Source: Chondrosia reniformis
Lineage: Eukaryota; Porifera; Demospongiae; Chondrillida; Chondrillidae
Assembly (NCBI GenBank): GCA_947172415.1
Contig: OX359200.1
Span: 3,226,501 to 3,290,500, forward strand
Length of the DNA stretch: 64,000 nucleotides
Direction: 5' to 3'
In this document: positions 13,401 through 23,486 of the stretch, one piece after another
Layout: the number at the start of each line of letters is the position of its first letter
Numbering within the stretch: the stretch's first letter is position 1
The notes under the pieces: generated by a model
The model's database searches: none
The model's input: only the letters and a program-made list of their open reading frames with translations
What the model was told of the DNA's origin: nothing
Program-made: the position numbers and the translations under genes

Positions 13401-15584
13401 CAACTAGTTAATATAAATAATACATACAAAAATTACACACAACTAGTACATAGCAGTGGTACATATGACTACATTCAACTAGTTCAAACAACCACTGTAA
13501 GTAGTACATACAACTAGTAAATACAGCTATTACATAAAATTAGTACATAGAGCTAGTACATACAACTAGTACATGTAACTACTTACTAGAACATATAAAC
13601 TAGTACATACAATTAGTACATAAAACTCGTACATATAACTAGTGCATTCAACTATTAAATACACCTTGATACTAGTACATACAATTAGTACATAGAGCTA
13701 GTACATACAATTAGTACATACTACTATTACATATAACTAGTTCATACAACAATTCCACACAACTAGTCCATACAACACGTAAATACAGAATGTTACTTGT
13801 ACATAAACCTAGTAAATACAACTAGTACATACAACAAGTATATATAACTAGTACATGCAACTAGTAAATGGAGATTGTCACTAGTACATTCAATTAGTAC
13901 ATACAACTAGTACATGCAGCTAGTTCATACAACTGGTACATTTAACTAATACATACAACTACTAACTAGAACATATATACAACTAGTAAATACAATTAGT
14001 ACATATAACTCCATACATCTAGTTCAAACAACTAGTACATACAACTAGTAAATACAACTATTACATACAACTAATCCATAAAACTAGTTTATAGAACTAG
14101 TACATACAGCTATAACATACAACCAGTTACTTTATAGTACATACAACTTGTACATACAACTAGTATATATAATTGTTACCTACAATTAATACACAAAACT
14201 AGTAAATACAACTAGTACATATAACTACATACAACTAGTACACACAACTAGTAAATACAGATTGTTACTAGAACATATACCTAGTACATACAACTAGTAC
14301 ATGCAACTACTTACTAGTACATACAACTAGTACATACAATTAGTATATACAACTACAACATATAACTAGTAGTTCCAACCATTTCAAACAACTAGTTCTT
14401 ACAACTAGTACATATAACTACATACAACTAGTTAATACAACTAGTACATACAACTAGTGAATACAGATTGTTAGTATTACATACACCTAGGACAAAAAAC
14501 TAGTACATACAACTAATACCTACAACCAGTACATGCAAATACTTATTAGTTACATACTGCCAGTGCATAAAATTAGTTCATATAACTAGTCCATACAGCT
14601 AGTACATACAAGTAGTACATATAACTAGTACATACAACTACTTACTAGAACATATACACACCTGGTACATACAACTAGTACATACAACTAGTACGTACAA
14701 CTAATACCTACAACTAGTTATTAGTACGTACAACTAGGACATACAACTTGTACCTACAACTAGTACATATAACTAGTACATACAGCTAGTACATACAACT
14801 AGTACATATAACAAGTAGATACAACAATTACATACATGCAGTACATACAACTAGTCCATGTAATTACGTCCAAATAATCCATCAGATAGTACTTACAACT
14901 AGTAAATAGAAATAATTACTAATTCATACACCTAGTACATACAACTAGTACATACAACTAGAACATATAACTAGTACATGCAACTAATTACTAGTACATA
15001 CAACTACTACAAAAAATTAGTAATTAAAATTATTACATACATATAGTACGTACAACTAGTACATATAACTAGAGCATACAAGAACTTACTAAAACACATA
15101 TACAACACATATACAACAAGTACATACAACTAGTTCAAACAACTAGTACAAACAACTAGTACATACAACTAATACATTCAATTGGTACATAGAACAAGTA
15201 CATATATCTAGTTACTAGTACATGAAACGAGTAAATACAGCTAGTGCTTAAAACTAGTAATGAATACTAGTACTGATAGTACTGATATAACTAGTATATA
15301 TATACAAAAAATTCACACAACTAGTAAATACAAGTAGTATATATAACTACACACAACAAGTGCAAACAACTAGTACATACGACAAGTATATACTGATAGT
15401 TACTTGTAAATACAACTAGTACATACTAACTTCTACATACAACTAGTACATAAAACTAGTACAGAGAACTAGTACATACAACTAATACATACATCTAGAT
15501 ACTAGTACATACAACTAGTATATACAACTAGTACATACAAACTAGTAACTACAACTAGTAAATATATAAAGAACGTAGTACATA
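7443..15584. repeat. Degenerate 13-bp satellite, left subfamily
   Basis: Same ACTAGTACATACA satellite as upstream. This block is rich in the marker AATACAGATTGTTACTAGTAC and close variants, for example near 9412, 9912, 10925, 11260, 11721, 11830, 13011 and 14265. The marker gives an irregular higher-order structure. Apart from the 205-bp duplication, no gene, RNA or other element is visible up to the LTR at 15585. Confidence 0.95.
7471..7880. repeat. 205-bp perfect tandem duplication inside the satellite
   Basis: The segment 7471-7675, starting ACTAGTACTTACAACTAAG, is repeated without visible change at 7676-7880. It is much longer and cleaner than the surrounding 13-bp repeats, so it is a recent local duplication. 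Confidence 0.85.
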
Positions 15585-15777
15585 TGTAACGGTTTAGCGC
15601 TTCCAGAATTCGTTCAATCGCCAAAACACTTTAATGAACAGCACCGAGTATTCTTAGTCACTCGTAATACAGAGCACGTATATCAATAATACACAAAAGC
15701 TATTGTTCTACCTATCAGTGTGACTATATGATTACAGTGTTAACACAGAATAGTTAATCATCATCTACGTCATCACA
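15585..15777 (-). repeat. 3' LTR of the Ty3/gypsy element
   Basis: A 193-bp direct repeat of the other LTR. On the element strand it begins TGTGATGACG and ends CCGTTACA. The pol stop codon TGA (15775-15773) lies within its first bases. CATA target duplication at 15581-15584. Confidence 0.93.
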
Positions 15778-18052
15778 TCACCCCCGCCTTTGAAGCAAGC
15801 TCGTCCCGAGCTGAGGGTCTTGGCTTGAATCGTCGGAGGTCATATCTGGAACCTGTAGCCTCCTCATCCTCATCCAAGCTTCCTTCAAATAGTCTGGTTA
15901 TCCATCTTGGGGGTTGTGCCCTCCCTTGACGGTTTGGGCCATACCAGTAGAACCCAGTGGGGAAGGAGGGGCATGGCTTGACTCTAGTCAAATGAATATG
16001 CAAAGGTCCATCTTCAGGAAAGTAAACATTGGTCACGGTTACATCTGGGTCTTGCCTGGTTAAGACCCTGTAGGGCCCATACCAAGGCCTGGATAGCTTT
16101 CTATATCTGCCGGTCTCTTCATGCGGAAATTTCACCAACACTAAGTCTCCTTGCTTGAGGGATATGGGAGTTGATCTCCTATCGTAATACTTTTTATACT
16201 TAGCTTGGGACTTCTTGATCTGGGTGAGGGCCAATTCCCTCGCACTGGCTAAAGTTAGAATCAGTGTCTCCCGGAACTCAGACTGGTTCACTGGGTCACC
16301 TGAAAATGGGGGAAGGAAGGCAGCTTCTGTTGGGGTGCGGCAATCCATCCCAAACAAAAGAAAAGAGGGCTTTTCCCCAGTTGACTCGTGGGGACTGTTC
16401 CGGTAGGCCCACAATACCCCATGAAGGTATTTGTCCCACTGGACTCCAAACTCCGCAGCATTCTTCCTCAACATGGACTTGAGGGTGCGGTTAAAGCGTT
16501 CTACCATCCCATCGCATTGCGGATGATAGGCGGTGGTGTTAAGCTTCTTGATCCCCAGTAAAGTACAGATGTCAGTCATGAGATGTGACAACATATTGGC
16601 ACCTCGATCAGAGAGGAGGGCTTCAGGAACACCAAAGAAGGGAATGACCTGTTCTACCAACAACTTGGCAATTCTCTCAGTCTTCTGGTCAGGTATCGGG
16701 AAAACAAGAGGAAACTTGCTCGGAAAATCCTGGAAAACAAGAACATATTGATTTCCCTTGGTGGTCTTAGGCAACTCCATGATATCCATACCAATGACTT
16801 GGAAAATACGATCAATGGGGATCGGTTTTAGGGCTGGACGCTGAATCCGACTAGCTCCCGTTACAACTGCACATTGGGGGCAGTTCCTGCAAAACTCTAA
16901 AGCATCGGTGTACATTCTCTCCCACCACCATCGGCGAGAGAGCGTGGAGAACAGACGTCTACCAGAGAAGTGGCCACCCATGCTACCCCCATGACACTCC
17001 TCCATAATTTGCCTCTGTAGATGCTTGGGGACAGCAACACGTCTGGGGACGGCAGCTTCAGTCTTAGTGGTATCTGGTTTGTCCAGAAAGTAGAGAGTGT
17101 CCTGAATAACTGCAAACAGGGGTGCTTGCAGGGCTACTTTTCTTGCTCTGGATTCATCTGAGGGAAGCGTGTCCTGGGTTAGAAATTGAATGATTTCCAC
17201 CAGCTGGCTGTCTTTCCTCTGTTCTGTGGAGAAAGAGGTAAGGTCTGTAGGGACATCGGGTTCCAGGTTCAAGAGGGCCTGGATATCTTCCCAGTTGTCT
17301 GATACTTCGGCTAGTGACTCCTGGGTTGTGAGAGCAGCCACTTGGCAAGGTCCCAGTTGGTCCTCTGCTGGTTGAGCCAGGGGATTCCGGGAAAGGGCGT
17401 TAGCATTGACATTCTCCTTGCCTGACCGATGGATAATTTGAAGAGAGTTGACGCCATTACTGTAAACCTTGGTCCACCACCTAGCATGTTTCCCGCTCAG
17501 GTTTGGGGTCCCCAAGATGGCCTTTACTGCGGAATGGTCGGTATACACTGTCACTTTGTGACCATAAAGGTAGGCTCGAAAGTGGCTGAAGGCCCACACA
17601 ACAGCAAGGGTTTCTAACTCAGTTATGCCATAATTCTTTTCTGGTTGTGACAGTGACCGGCTCGCATAAGCAATGGGGTGAATGCTCCCGTCTTCCTGTT
17701 GCTGTGAGAGAATGGCTCCTAACCCCAACACACAGGCATCGGTCTCCAGGATAAAATCCCTCGAGAAATCTGGGTAAGCTAGAACAGGTGCACTGGTAAG
17801 GTAAGACTTCAGTCTCTCAAAGGCTTGTTGGCAAGGACTAGTCCAGTTTAAGGGTGTATCCTTCCTCGTCAGTTGATGCAGTGGGTGAGCAATGGCAGCA
17901 AAACCTTGGATGAACCGTCTATAATAGGATGCTAACCCCAAAAATTGACGCAGTTCCTTGAGATTTGTTGGCACTGGGTAGCTGGAGATGGAGGATGTGT
18001 GCCTCTGGGTGGGCTTCAATCCCTCCGGGGTTACCATGAATCCTCTTAGCAA
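15773..18052 (-). CDS. pol: Ty3/gypsy RT thumb, RNase H and integrase (759-aa open frame)
   Basis: This continues pol after the frame break. The first codon of the open stretch is TTG, not a natural start. It begins at the RT C-terminus (MVTPEGLKP, LRQFLGLASYYRRF). RNase H follows, with ETDAC near 105 and YTDHSAV near 170. Integrase has an HHCC zinc site (H354, H361, C391, C394) and a catalytic triad D423, D482, E518 with the classic 35-residue D-E spacing. A GPY-like module (WYGPYRVLT) and an acidic-basic tail end the protein. I see no chromodomain. The stop TGA (15775-15773) lies within the 3' LTR. RNase H degrades template RNA, and integrase inserts the cDNA, here leaving a 4-bp duplication. 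Confidence 0.92.
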   Translation of the reverse strand: MLRGFMVTPEGLKPTQRHTSSISSYPVPTNLKELRQFLGLASYYRRFIQGFAAIAHPLHQLTRKDTPLNWTSPCQQAFERLKSYLTSAPVLAYPDFSRDFILETDACVLGLGAILSQQQEDGSIHPIAYASRSLSQPEKNYGITELETLAVVWAFSHFRAYLYGHKVTVYTDHSAVKAILGTPNLSGKHARWWTKVYSNGVNSLQIIHRSGKENVNANALSRNPLAQPAEDQLGPCQVAALTTQESLAEVSDNWEDIQALLNLEPDVPTDLTSFSTEQRKDSQLVEIIQFLTQDTLPSDESRARKVALQAPLFAVIQDTLYFLDKPDTTKTEAAVPRRVAVPKHLQRQIMEECHGGSMGGHFSGRRLFSTLSRRWWWERMYTDALEFCRNCPQCAVVTGASRIQRPALKPIPIDRIFQVIGMDIMELPKTTKGNQYVLVFQDFPSKFPLVFPIPDQKTERIAKLLVEQVIPFFGVPEALLSDRGANMLSHLMTDICTLLGIKKLNTTAYHPQCDGMVERFNRTLKSMLRKNAAEFGVQWDKYLHGVLWAYRNSPHESTGEKPSFLLFGMDCRTPTEAAFLPPFSGDPVNQSEFRETLILTLASARELALTQIKKSQAKYKKYYDRRSTPISLKQGDLVLVKFPHEETGRYRKLSRPWYGPYRVLTRQDPDVTVTNVYFPEDGPLHIHLTRVKPCPSFPTGFYWYGPNRQGRAQPPRWITRLFEGSLDEDEEATGSRYDLRRFKPRPSARDELASKAGVM
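15778..15791 (-). other. Candidate polypurine tract inside the end of pol
   Basis: Directly before the 3' LTR the element strand reads AAAGGCGGGGGTGA, purine-rich with one C and one T. This is where plus-strand synthesis is primed in LTR elements. Here it is also coding, forming the last codons of pol. Confidence 0.5.
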
Positions 18053-20288
18053 AATGGCATTTGGAGGGTTTCAGCTTGAGGCCAACTTCTTCCAGTCGGC
18101 TCATCAACAACCTTAGATGCTGTAGATGGTCCTCCCAGGTCCTTGAAAAGACAATGATATCATCAATATAGACATTGATGAAGTCAGGACCATCAGATGG
18201 ATTCAGTTTCATCAACACCTGCTGCATCAGTCGCTGGAAGGCTGCTGGTGCATTGGTGAGCCCAAATGGCATCACCCGGAACTCGAATAGGCCTCGGTGC
18301 GTGATAAACGCAGTCTTATCCTGATAATCTGGATGAACCTGGATCTGCCAGTAGCCAGCCGCTTGGTCCAATGTGGAGAAGTACTTGGCCTGTCCAAGTT
18401 GATCCAGCAAGTCATCAATACGTGGCAAAGGGAAGGTGTCGGCTCTGGTAACTGCATTGAGGGCTCGATAGTCCACACAAAACCTGAGAGTGCCGTCCCG
18501 CTTCTTGACCAACACGATTGGGCTGGCCCAAGGGCTGTTCGATGGTTGGATCACTCCGGACTCCTCCATCTTCTTCAGCTGGTGGCTGACTTCTTCCCTG
18601 ACAGCAAACGGGATCCTCCTTGCCTGTTGCTTGATCGGCTTAGACTCTCCTGTGTCAATTGTGAACTTCACCAAGTCAGTTTCTCCACGCTCTCCTTCTC
18701 CTATGGCAAACACATGATGGTAGTTCAGCAATACACGGATTAACACGGACCTGTCTACTTCCGCGATGGATATTGGGTTAGCTTCAAGGATCTCCTTCAG
18801 CTTCTGCTTCCTTCCATCAACTTTATCCAACGAGTCTTGGCTAACCTGCAGAACTGTGGGTGAAGAAGGCATCTTCAAGGGCACTATATCTATTGAGGAG
18901 GCTTCCCCAAGGTCTGTTCCTGCTGCTAACTGCTGGGACATGCTGGAAGGGTTTGTGACAGCCATGCAACAATGTCCAGTCTCATCAGGGTTTAGAAGGG
19001 CTGCTTCCACCTGGTAACCTGATTCTCTGGTCTCACTACCTTCTGGTTCAAACAGGATTGGGCCTCTCTGGGGTGTGTCAAGCTTGACCTGTACCAACCT
19101 AGCTTGCTTGGGTAGAATACGTACGGCATGCACTAACTGGACACGTACACTAGGTACCTTGGCTTGGGCTCTAGAGGAGGGCTGGCTGGATGGCTTCTTC
19201 CTTCCTCTCCAAACCTCGACACTCGGATGATAGGATATGATCCCCAGTTGGTGGCAGACACCTTCAGACAATAGCAGCTGGTCCTTGGCATCCATCTTCA
19301 CATAGACCTTGGTGTTGATACTCTTGTCAGTGAAAGCTATCTCCAACTTCATGTAACCATCTAGCTTGAACGGCTTGCCATCGTAGGTGTAGGGAGTCTG
19401 GTCCGCTTTCAAGAAGTCTCTCTTGCGCAATTTGGCAACAGCGGCAACTCTCTTGAACAGCTCGCCTCCAAGTATTGTGATGTCGGCTCCACTGTCAATG
19501 ATTCCATACAGGGGAACTCCTTGGACTACCACCTTGGCACACTTGGGTTGGCTACCCAGGCCTGGGACAGTGACAACCCGGACTGCCTCACTGCTGGAGT
19601 CTGATAGTAGATATGTCAAGGGATCCTCTGGGATCACCTCTGCTGTAGCCATCACCTGTGGTTCTGGGCGAGGGGCAGAGGAAAGGACTTGCTTCGTCCT
19701 GGCTCCTCTACCGTGGCCATCCACTTGGCCTGTACTTTCCGCTTGTCCACCACGGCAGTCTCGTGCCAGATGGCCAGTGCTCCCACAAGTGTAGCATCTC
19801 CTTCCTGGCGGGCGTCCTGAAGGGACCGGTCCTTGGTGACTGGTCTCCTTGCCTGGGCTCATTGGCACATTGGCTTTACCTGGTATCAAAGGTTCTGGTG
19901 GCTCACCCTGGGTAGGTCGTCGATACTGCTGTCTCCTGGCCAGTTCAGTTCGACGCTGTTCTTCACTCTTGGCTGCTAGGCAAAGCTGGGGGTAACCTAT
20001 GGCTCCGGACACTGCTGGACTTCTCATCAAGCTGTCCTTCAGGCCTTCCTGCAGCTGTCCATAGAGCAGCATGTGCCTGGTTTCCATGGACATATGGTCC
20101 TTCCCATAGGCAACCTGGAATGTCTTCTCTAGGTGACGAATGAAGTCTGAGACAGCCTCTGCCTCCTTCTGGCGTACATGCCTGAAGTCTTGGGCAGCTA
20201 GTGTCCTATTGCCTGGGTCAAGCCTGTACTTCAGGGTCTCAATAGCCCCTGCAAAGTTCTGACGCTCCCCTCCTCCATGAGGTTCCAC
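17919..20288 (-). CDS. pol: Ty3/gypsy Gag C-terminus, protease and reverse transcriptase (789-aa open frame)
   Basis: This frame overlaps the gag frame at 20231-20288 and carries the rest of capsid. A nucleocapsid zinc knuckle CYTCGSTGHLARDC follows at about residues 165-178. An aspartic protease has its active site in GIIDSGADITIL (Asp 265). A Ty3-type reverse transcriptase has FCVDYRALN near 603, the motif A aspartate in STLDQAAGYW at 641, MPFGLTNAPAAFQ near 673 and YIDD at 707-710. There is no stop between gag and pol, so the ancestral element had one fused gag-pol frame. It ends at 17919 in an out-of-frame tail after KCHFAK. The register changes near 18040-18055, where the segment between KCHFAK and MVTPEG is also several residues shorter than usual for gypsy RTs. 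That suggests a small deletion. Confidence 0.9.
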   Translation of the reverse strand: MEPHGGGERQNFAGAIETLKYRLDPGNRTLAAQDFRHVRQKEAEAVSDFIRHLEKTFQVAYGKDHMSMETRHMLLYGQLQEGLKDSLMRSPAVSGAIGYPQLCLAAKSEEQRRTELARRQQYRRPTQGEPPEPLIPGKANVPMSPGKETSHQGPVPSGRPPGRRCYTCGSTGHLARDCRGGQAESTGQVDGHGRGARTKQVLSSAPRPEPQVMATAEVIPEDPLTYLLSDSSSEAVRVVTVPGLGSQPKCAKVVVQGVPLYGIIDSGADITILGGELFKRVAAVAKLRKRDFLKADQTPYTYDGKPFKLDGYMKLEIAFTDKSINTKVYVKMDAKDQLLLSEGVCHQLGIISYHPSVEVWRGRKKPSSQPSSRAQAKVPSVRVQLVHAVRILPKQARLVQVKLDTPQRGPILFEPEGSETRESGYQVEAALLNPDETGHCCMAVTNPSSMSQQLAAGTDLGEASSIDIVPLKMPSSPTVLQVSQDSLDKVDGRKQKLKEILEANPISIAEVDRSVLIRVLLNYHHVFAIGEGERGETDLVKFTIDTGESKPIKQQARRIPFAVREEVSHQLKKMEESGVIQPSNSPWASPIVLVKKRDGTLRFCVDYRALNAVTRADTFPLPRIDDLLDQLGQAKYFSTLDQAAGYWQIQVHPDYQDKTAFITHRGLFEFRVMPFGLTNAPAAFQRLMQQVLMKLNPSDGPDFINVYIDDIIVFSRTWEDHLQHLRLLMSRLEEVGLKLKPSKCHFAKRIHGNPGGIEAHPEAHILHLQLPSANKSQGTASIFGVSILL

Positions 20289-21061
20289 TCCTGCCTGGCC
20301 TTCCCTCTCAAGTAGCCTGCCAGCTGTAGGAGCATTTCATCATTAGTCCACCCATTCCAAGTTGCTGCCCTCTCCAGTGACGGCAACCAATCTTCGAAGG
20401 ATAGGTCAGGACGATCTCCAGAAAAGGGATCTACAGGTGGAGCAGTCCCCCTTCTATAGCCTTGAGACTGAGATGTCTGTGTACCTGTTAAGGTACCCAC
20501 TTGTGTTGGGCCAGGGGCTCCTTCTGGTAGAGAAATCTTTTCCTTCAGCAAGCAGATCTCCTCCTCCTTGTCCTCTACTGTGCTCAGCAGCAAGCAGTTC
20601 TTGGACCACAGCTGCTTGTACCGGTCTTTTTGCCGCTGGATTTCCCTGTCACGCTCGGCAACTGTTGCCTCTAGGGCCATCCTTTCCTCTGAAAGTCGTC
20701 TCAGTTCCTCTGGCAGCTGCTCCACGGTGCCTTCCGTCTCCGACCCGGCGAGTGATATCGCTTCGACGTCGTCTTGCGGCTCTTCGTCCTGAGTTGCGAC
20801 GAATTCCGTCTCCAGAAATTGTCCTTCGTCGTCTTGCAACGCGATATGGATATCGTGGATCGTGACTTGAACGTTGCTAGGCACTTTCCCGTCGTCTTGC
20901 AACTTTCCGATTACGATCTGCAACGTGTCCTCTCGGGTACCGCTTGTCGGCAGTCCCAGTTTCTCGGCGAGTGCTCGTACCACTCGGGCGGTGACCTTAC
21001 GAGAATTCAATGGGAAGGTTGTTACTAATTCTGGACTGTTTGATCTCGGCAGGACCTCCAT
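20231..21061 (-). CDS. gag: Ty3/gypsy Gag, N-terminal part (276 aa, frame breaks in capsid)
   Basis: The ATG at 21061-21059 starts 2 nt inside the 5' LTR, within the primer-binding site. The protein has an N-terminal domain, then a charged, heptad-like coiled coil at about residues 115-180 (rich in E, R, K and L, for example EELRRLSEERMALEATVAER). The start of a retrotransposon capsid domain follows (W..WLPSLERAA, then QLAGYLRGKARQEWNL). Gag forms the particle that packages element RNA. The frame ends early at 20231 because it drops out of register in a G-rich tract near 20270-20280. The rest of the capsid and the zinc knuckle continue in the -1 frame in the next entry. The break is within the capsid fold rather than at a gag-pol boundary, so a damaging indel or a base-calling error is more likely than programmed frameshifting. 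Confidence 0.85.
   Translation of the reverse strand: MEVLPRSNSPELVTTFPLNSRKVTARVVRALAEKLGLPTSGTREDTLQIVIGKLQDDGKVPSNVQVTIHDIHIALQDDEGQFLETEFVATQDEEPQDDVEAISLAGSETEGTVEQLPEELRRLSEERMALEATVAERDREIQRQKDRYKQLWSKNCLLLSTVEDKEEEICLLKEKISLPEGAPGPTQVGTLTGTQTSQSQGYRRGTAPPVDPFSGDRPDLSFEDWLPSLERAATWNGWTNDEMLLQLAGYLRGKARQEWNLMEEGSVRTLQGLLRP
21043..21060 (-). other. Candidate tRNA primer-binding site overlapping the gag start
   Basis: Two bases inside the 5' LTR the element strand reads TGGAGGTCCTGCCGAGAT. It begins with TGG, as expected for pairing with a tRNA CCA end. The gag ATG (21061-21059) shares its TG with this site. I cannot assign the tRNA from sequence alone. The site is placed by position and by TGG only. 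Confidence 0.5.
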
Positions 21062-21062
21062 T

Positions 21063-21255
21063 TGTAACGGTTTAGCGCTTCCAGAATTCGTTCAATCGCC
21101 AAAACACTTTAATGAACAGCACCGAGTATTCTTAGTCACTCGTAATACAGAGCACGTATATCAATAATACACAAAAGCTATTGTTCTACCTATCAGTGTG
21201 ACTATATGATTACAGTGTTAACACAGAATAGTTAATCATCATCTACGTCATCACA
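21063..21255 (-). repeat. 5' LTR of the Ty3/gypsy element
   Basis: A 193-bp direct repeat, same as 15585-15777 at every base I compared. As the upstream LTR of a minus-strand element it should carry the promoter and the start of the transcript. CATA target duplication follows at 21256-21259. Its short length is at the low end for gypsy elements. Confidence 0.93.
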
Positions 21256-23154
21256 CATACAACGAGTACATATAACTAGTACAGACAAATAGTATATACA
21301 GATAGTACATACAAGTAGTACATAAAACTAGTTGCTACTACATAGAACTAATACATATAACTAGTTACTAGTACATACAACTAGTACATACAACAAGTAC
21401 ATACAACTTTTACATATAACTAGTACACACAGCTAGTACATATAACTAGTACATGCACCTACTTACTAGTACATACAACTAGTACATAAAACTAGTACAT
21501 ACAAACTAGTAACTACAACTAGTATATATAGAAAGTACGTACAATTACACGCAAGTAGTACATACAACTGGTACATATAACCAGTACAGACAAATAGTAC
21601 ATACATACTGTACATACAAATAGTACATAAAACTAGTTACTACTACATAGAACTAGTACATATAACTAGTAACTACAACTAGTAAATATAATAAGTAGAT
21701 ACAAAATTTACACACAACTAATACATACAACTAGTACATACATATAGTACATACAACTAGTACATACAACTAGTACATATAACTTGTACATGCAGCTAGT
21801 ACATAAAACTAGTACATGCAACTACCTACTAGTACATACAACTAGCACATACAATTAGTATATACAACTAGTACATATAATAAGTACATACAACAATTAT
21901 ACACAACTAGGACATACAACTACAACTGGTACATACAACTACATACAACTAGCACATAGTACTAATTCATTCAACTAGTAAATACAGATTGTTTCTAATA
22001 TATACACCTTATAGAATAAGGATTCCTTATAACTGCGTCAAACGTATCTTTGGGATGGTACATGTACCATCCCCAAGATATATACACCTATAAAATATAA
22101 CTAGTACAAACAACTAGTACATAAAACTAGTGCATGTAACTAATATATAAAACTAGTACATCCAATTAGTGCATAGAACTAGTACATACAATTAGTTACT
22201 AGGACATACAACTGGTATATACAACTATTACATACAACTAGTACACATAACTAGTACATACAACTAGTCCATACAACTAATAAATACAACTATATAGTAC
22301 ATATAACCAGAACATGCTACTACTTACTAGTATATATTGCCAGTACACACAATTGGTACATACAAGAGTCCATACAGCTAGTACATACTAATAGTACATA
22401 TAACTAGTACATACAACTACTTACTAGAACATATATACAACTAGTACATACAACTAGTACATTCACACTAGTACATAAAACTAGTAACTACAACAAGCAA
22501 ATATACCTAGTACATACAGAAATTTGACACAACTAGTACATACAAGTAGTACTTATAACTACAAACAACTAGTTCAAACAACCACTACATACAGCTTGTA
22601 CATAAAACTAGTGCATCAATTAGTACATACAACTAGTACATACAACTAGTCCATACAACTAGTACATACAACTAGTGAATACAAATTGTTAGTATTACTT
22701 ACACATAGGACATTAAACTAGTACATACAGGTAGTACATACTACTAGTACATATAACTAGTACATACAACTACTTACTAGAACATATATACACCTAGTAC
22801 ATACAACTAGTACATACACACTAATACATACAACTAACATATACATCTAGATACTAGTACTTTAAACTAGTAACTACAATTAGTAAATATACCTAGTACA
22901 TACAGAAATTTCACACAACTAGTACATACAAGTAGAACTTATAACTACATACAACTAGTTGAAACAACCACTACATGCAGCTTGTACATAAAGCTAGTAT
23001 ATACAATTAGTACATACAACTAGTACATACAACTAATACATACAACTAGTACATACAACTAGTCCATATAACTAGCACATACAAATAGTACATACAAATA
23101 GAACATACAAGTAGTGCGTACAACTAGTCACTACTACATAGAACTAGTACATAT
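21256..23154. repeat. 13-bp satellite, left subfamily
   Basis: ACTAGTACATACA satellite resuming after the gypsy element, with a short foreign insertion at 22010-22077. Nothing else is visible. Confidence 0.93.
21998..22089. other. Short palindromic insertion with 12-bp direct repeats
   Basis: A 68-bp non-satellite sequence (22010-22077) lies between two copies of ATATATACACCT (21998-22009 and 22078-22089), like an insertion with target duplication. Its right part is a near-perfect 34-bp palindrome (22046-22079) with arms ATCTTTGGGATGGTAC and GTACCATCCCCAAGAT. The core GGGATGGTAC also occurs at the end of the fold-back element at 46172-46967. Confidence 0.6.
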
Positions 23155-23160
23155 AGTCAT

Positions 23161-23483
23161 TTGGTCTAACAATGTCTCCAATAAAGCAGTCACAGCTGTT
23201 CATTTAGTAGAGCTCTTTAATAACCTTATTGACAAAATTTATGTATGTCTAGACGGGTCTGTATTTAAGAATGTGTAGGTATCCCTATGGGTACTGACTG
23301 TGCCCCTGTAGTTGCTAATCTTTTTCTGTTTGCCTATGAGTATGTGTTTATGAAAGGACTACTTAAAGATAACATAACCTTAGCTATCAAAATACCTCTT
23401 ATGTATTAACAACAAGGATTTTGAACTGTCAATTAGTGAGATTTACCCAAAAGAACTTATAACTTTAGAATAAAAGACAAATA
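23161..23483 (+). pseudogene. Penelope-like reverse transcriptase, palm fragment
   Basis: Translated with one frame change near 23270, this gives WSNNVSNKAVTAVHLVELF, LIDKIYVCLDGSVFKNV and then VGIPMGTDCAPVVANLFLFA. GIPMG..CAP.LADLF is a hallmark of this RT group (finger/palm motif before the catalytic aspartates). The reading then passes ITLAIKIP and breaks. The expected tyrosine-x-Asp-Asp stretch is missing by deletion, and the text resumes as INNKDFELSISEIYPKEL in another frame before an in-frame TAA. The copy is therefore catalytically dead. Assignment to Penelope-like elements rests on motif resemblance only. Confidence 0.6.
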
Positions 23484-23486
23484 TTA

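Larger units (their letters stand above)
15585..21255 (-). mobile_element. Complete Ty3/gypsy LTR retrotransposon (5671 bp)
   Basis: The element lies on the minus strand, inserted in satellite. It has two 193-bp LTRs that appear identical, starting TGTAACGG and ending CATCACA on the plus strand, and a 4-bp CATA target duplication at 15581-15584 and 21256-21259. The order gag, protease, reverse transcriptase, RNase H, integrase is Ty3/gypsy. No envelope gene and no clear chromodomain are seen. The coding region is broken twice: a frame change in gag near 20270-20280 and another in the RT near 18040-18055. Coding sequence fills the whole internal region, from 2 nt inside the 5' LTR to a stop inside the 3' LTR. 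Confidence 0.95.

Noticed and set aside
3864..15584. Satellite resembling a CRISPR or other spaced-repeat array
   Set aside because: Units are contiguous, degenerate 13-mers without unique spacers of constant length, in a eukaryotic repeat context with no cas genes.
20231..20288. Programmed -1 frameshift between gag and pol
   Set aside because: The frame change falls inside the capsid domain, upstream of the zinc knuckle, not at a gag-pol boundary; gag and pol share one frame downstream, so a defect fits better.
16215..20865. Several plus-strand open frames inside the gypsy element
   Set aside because: All are antisense to gag-pol, and none resembles an envelope or accessory protein.
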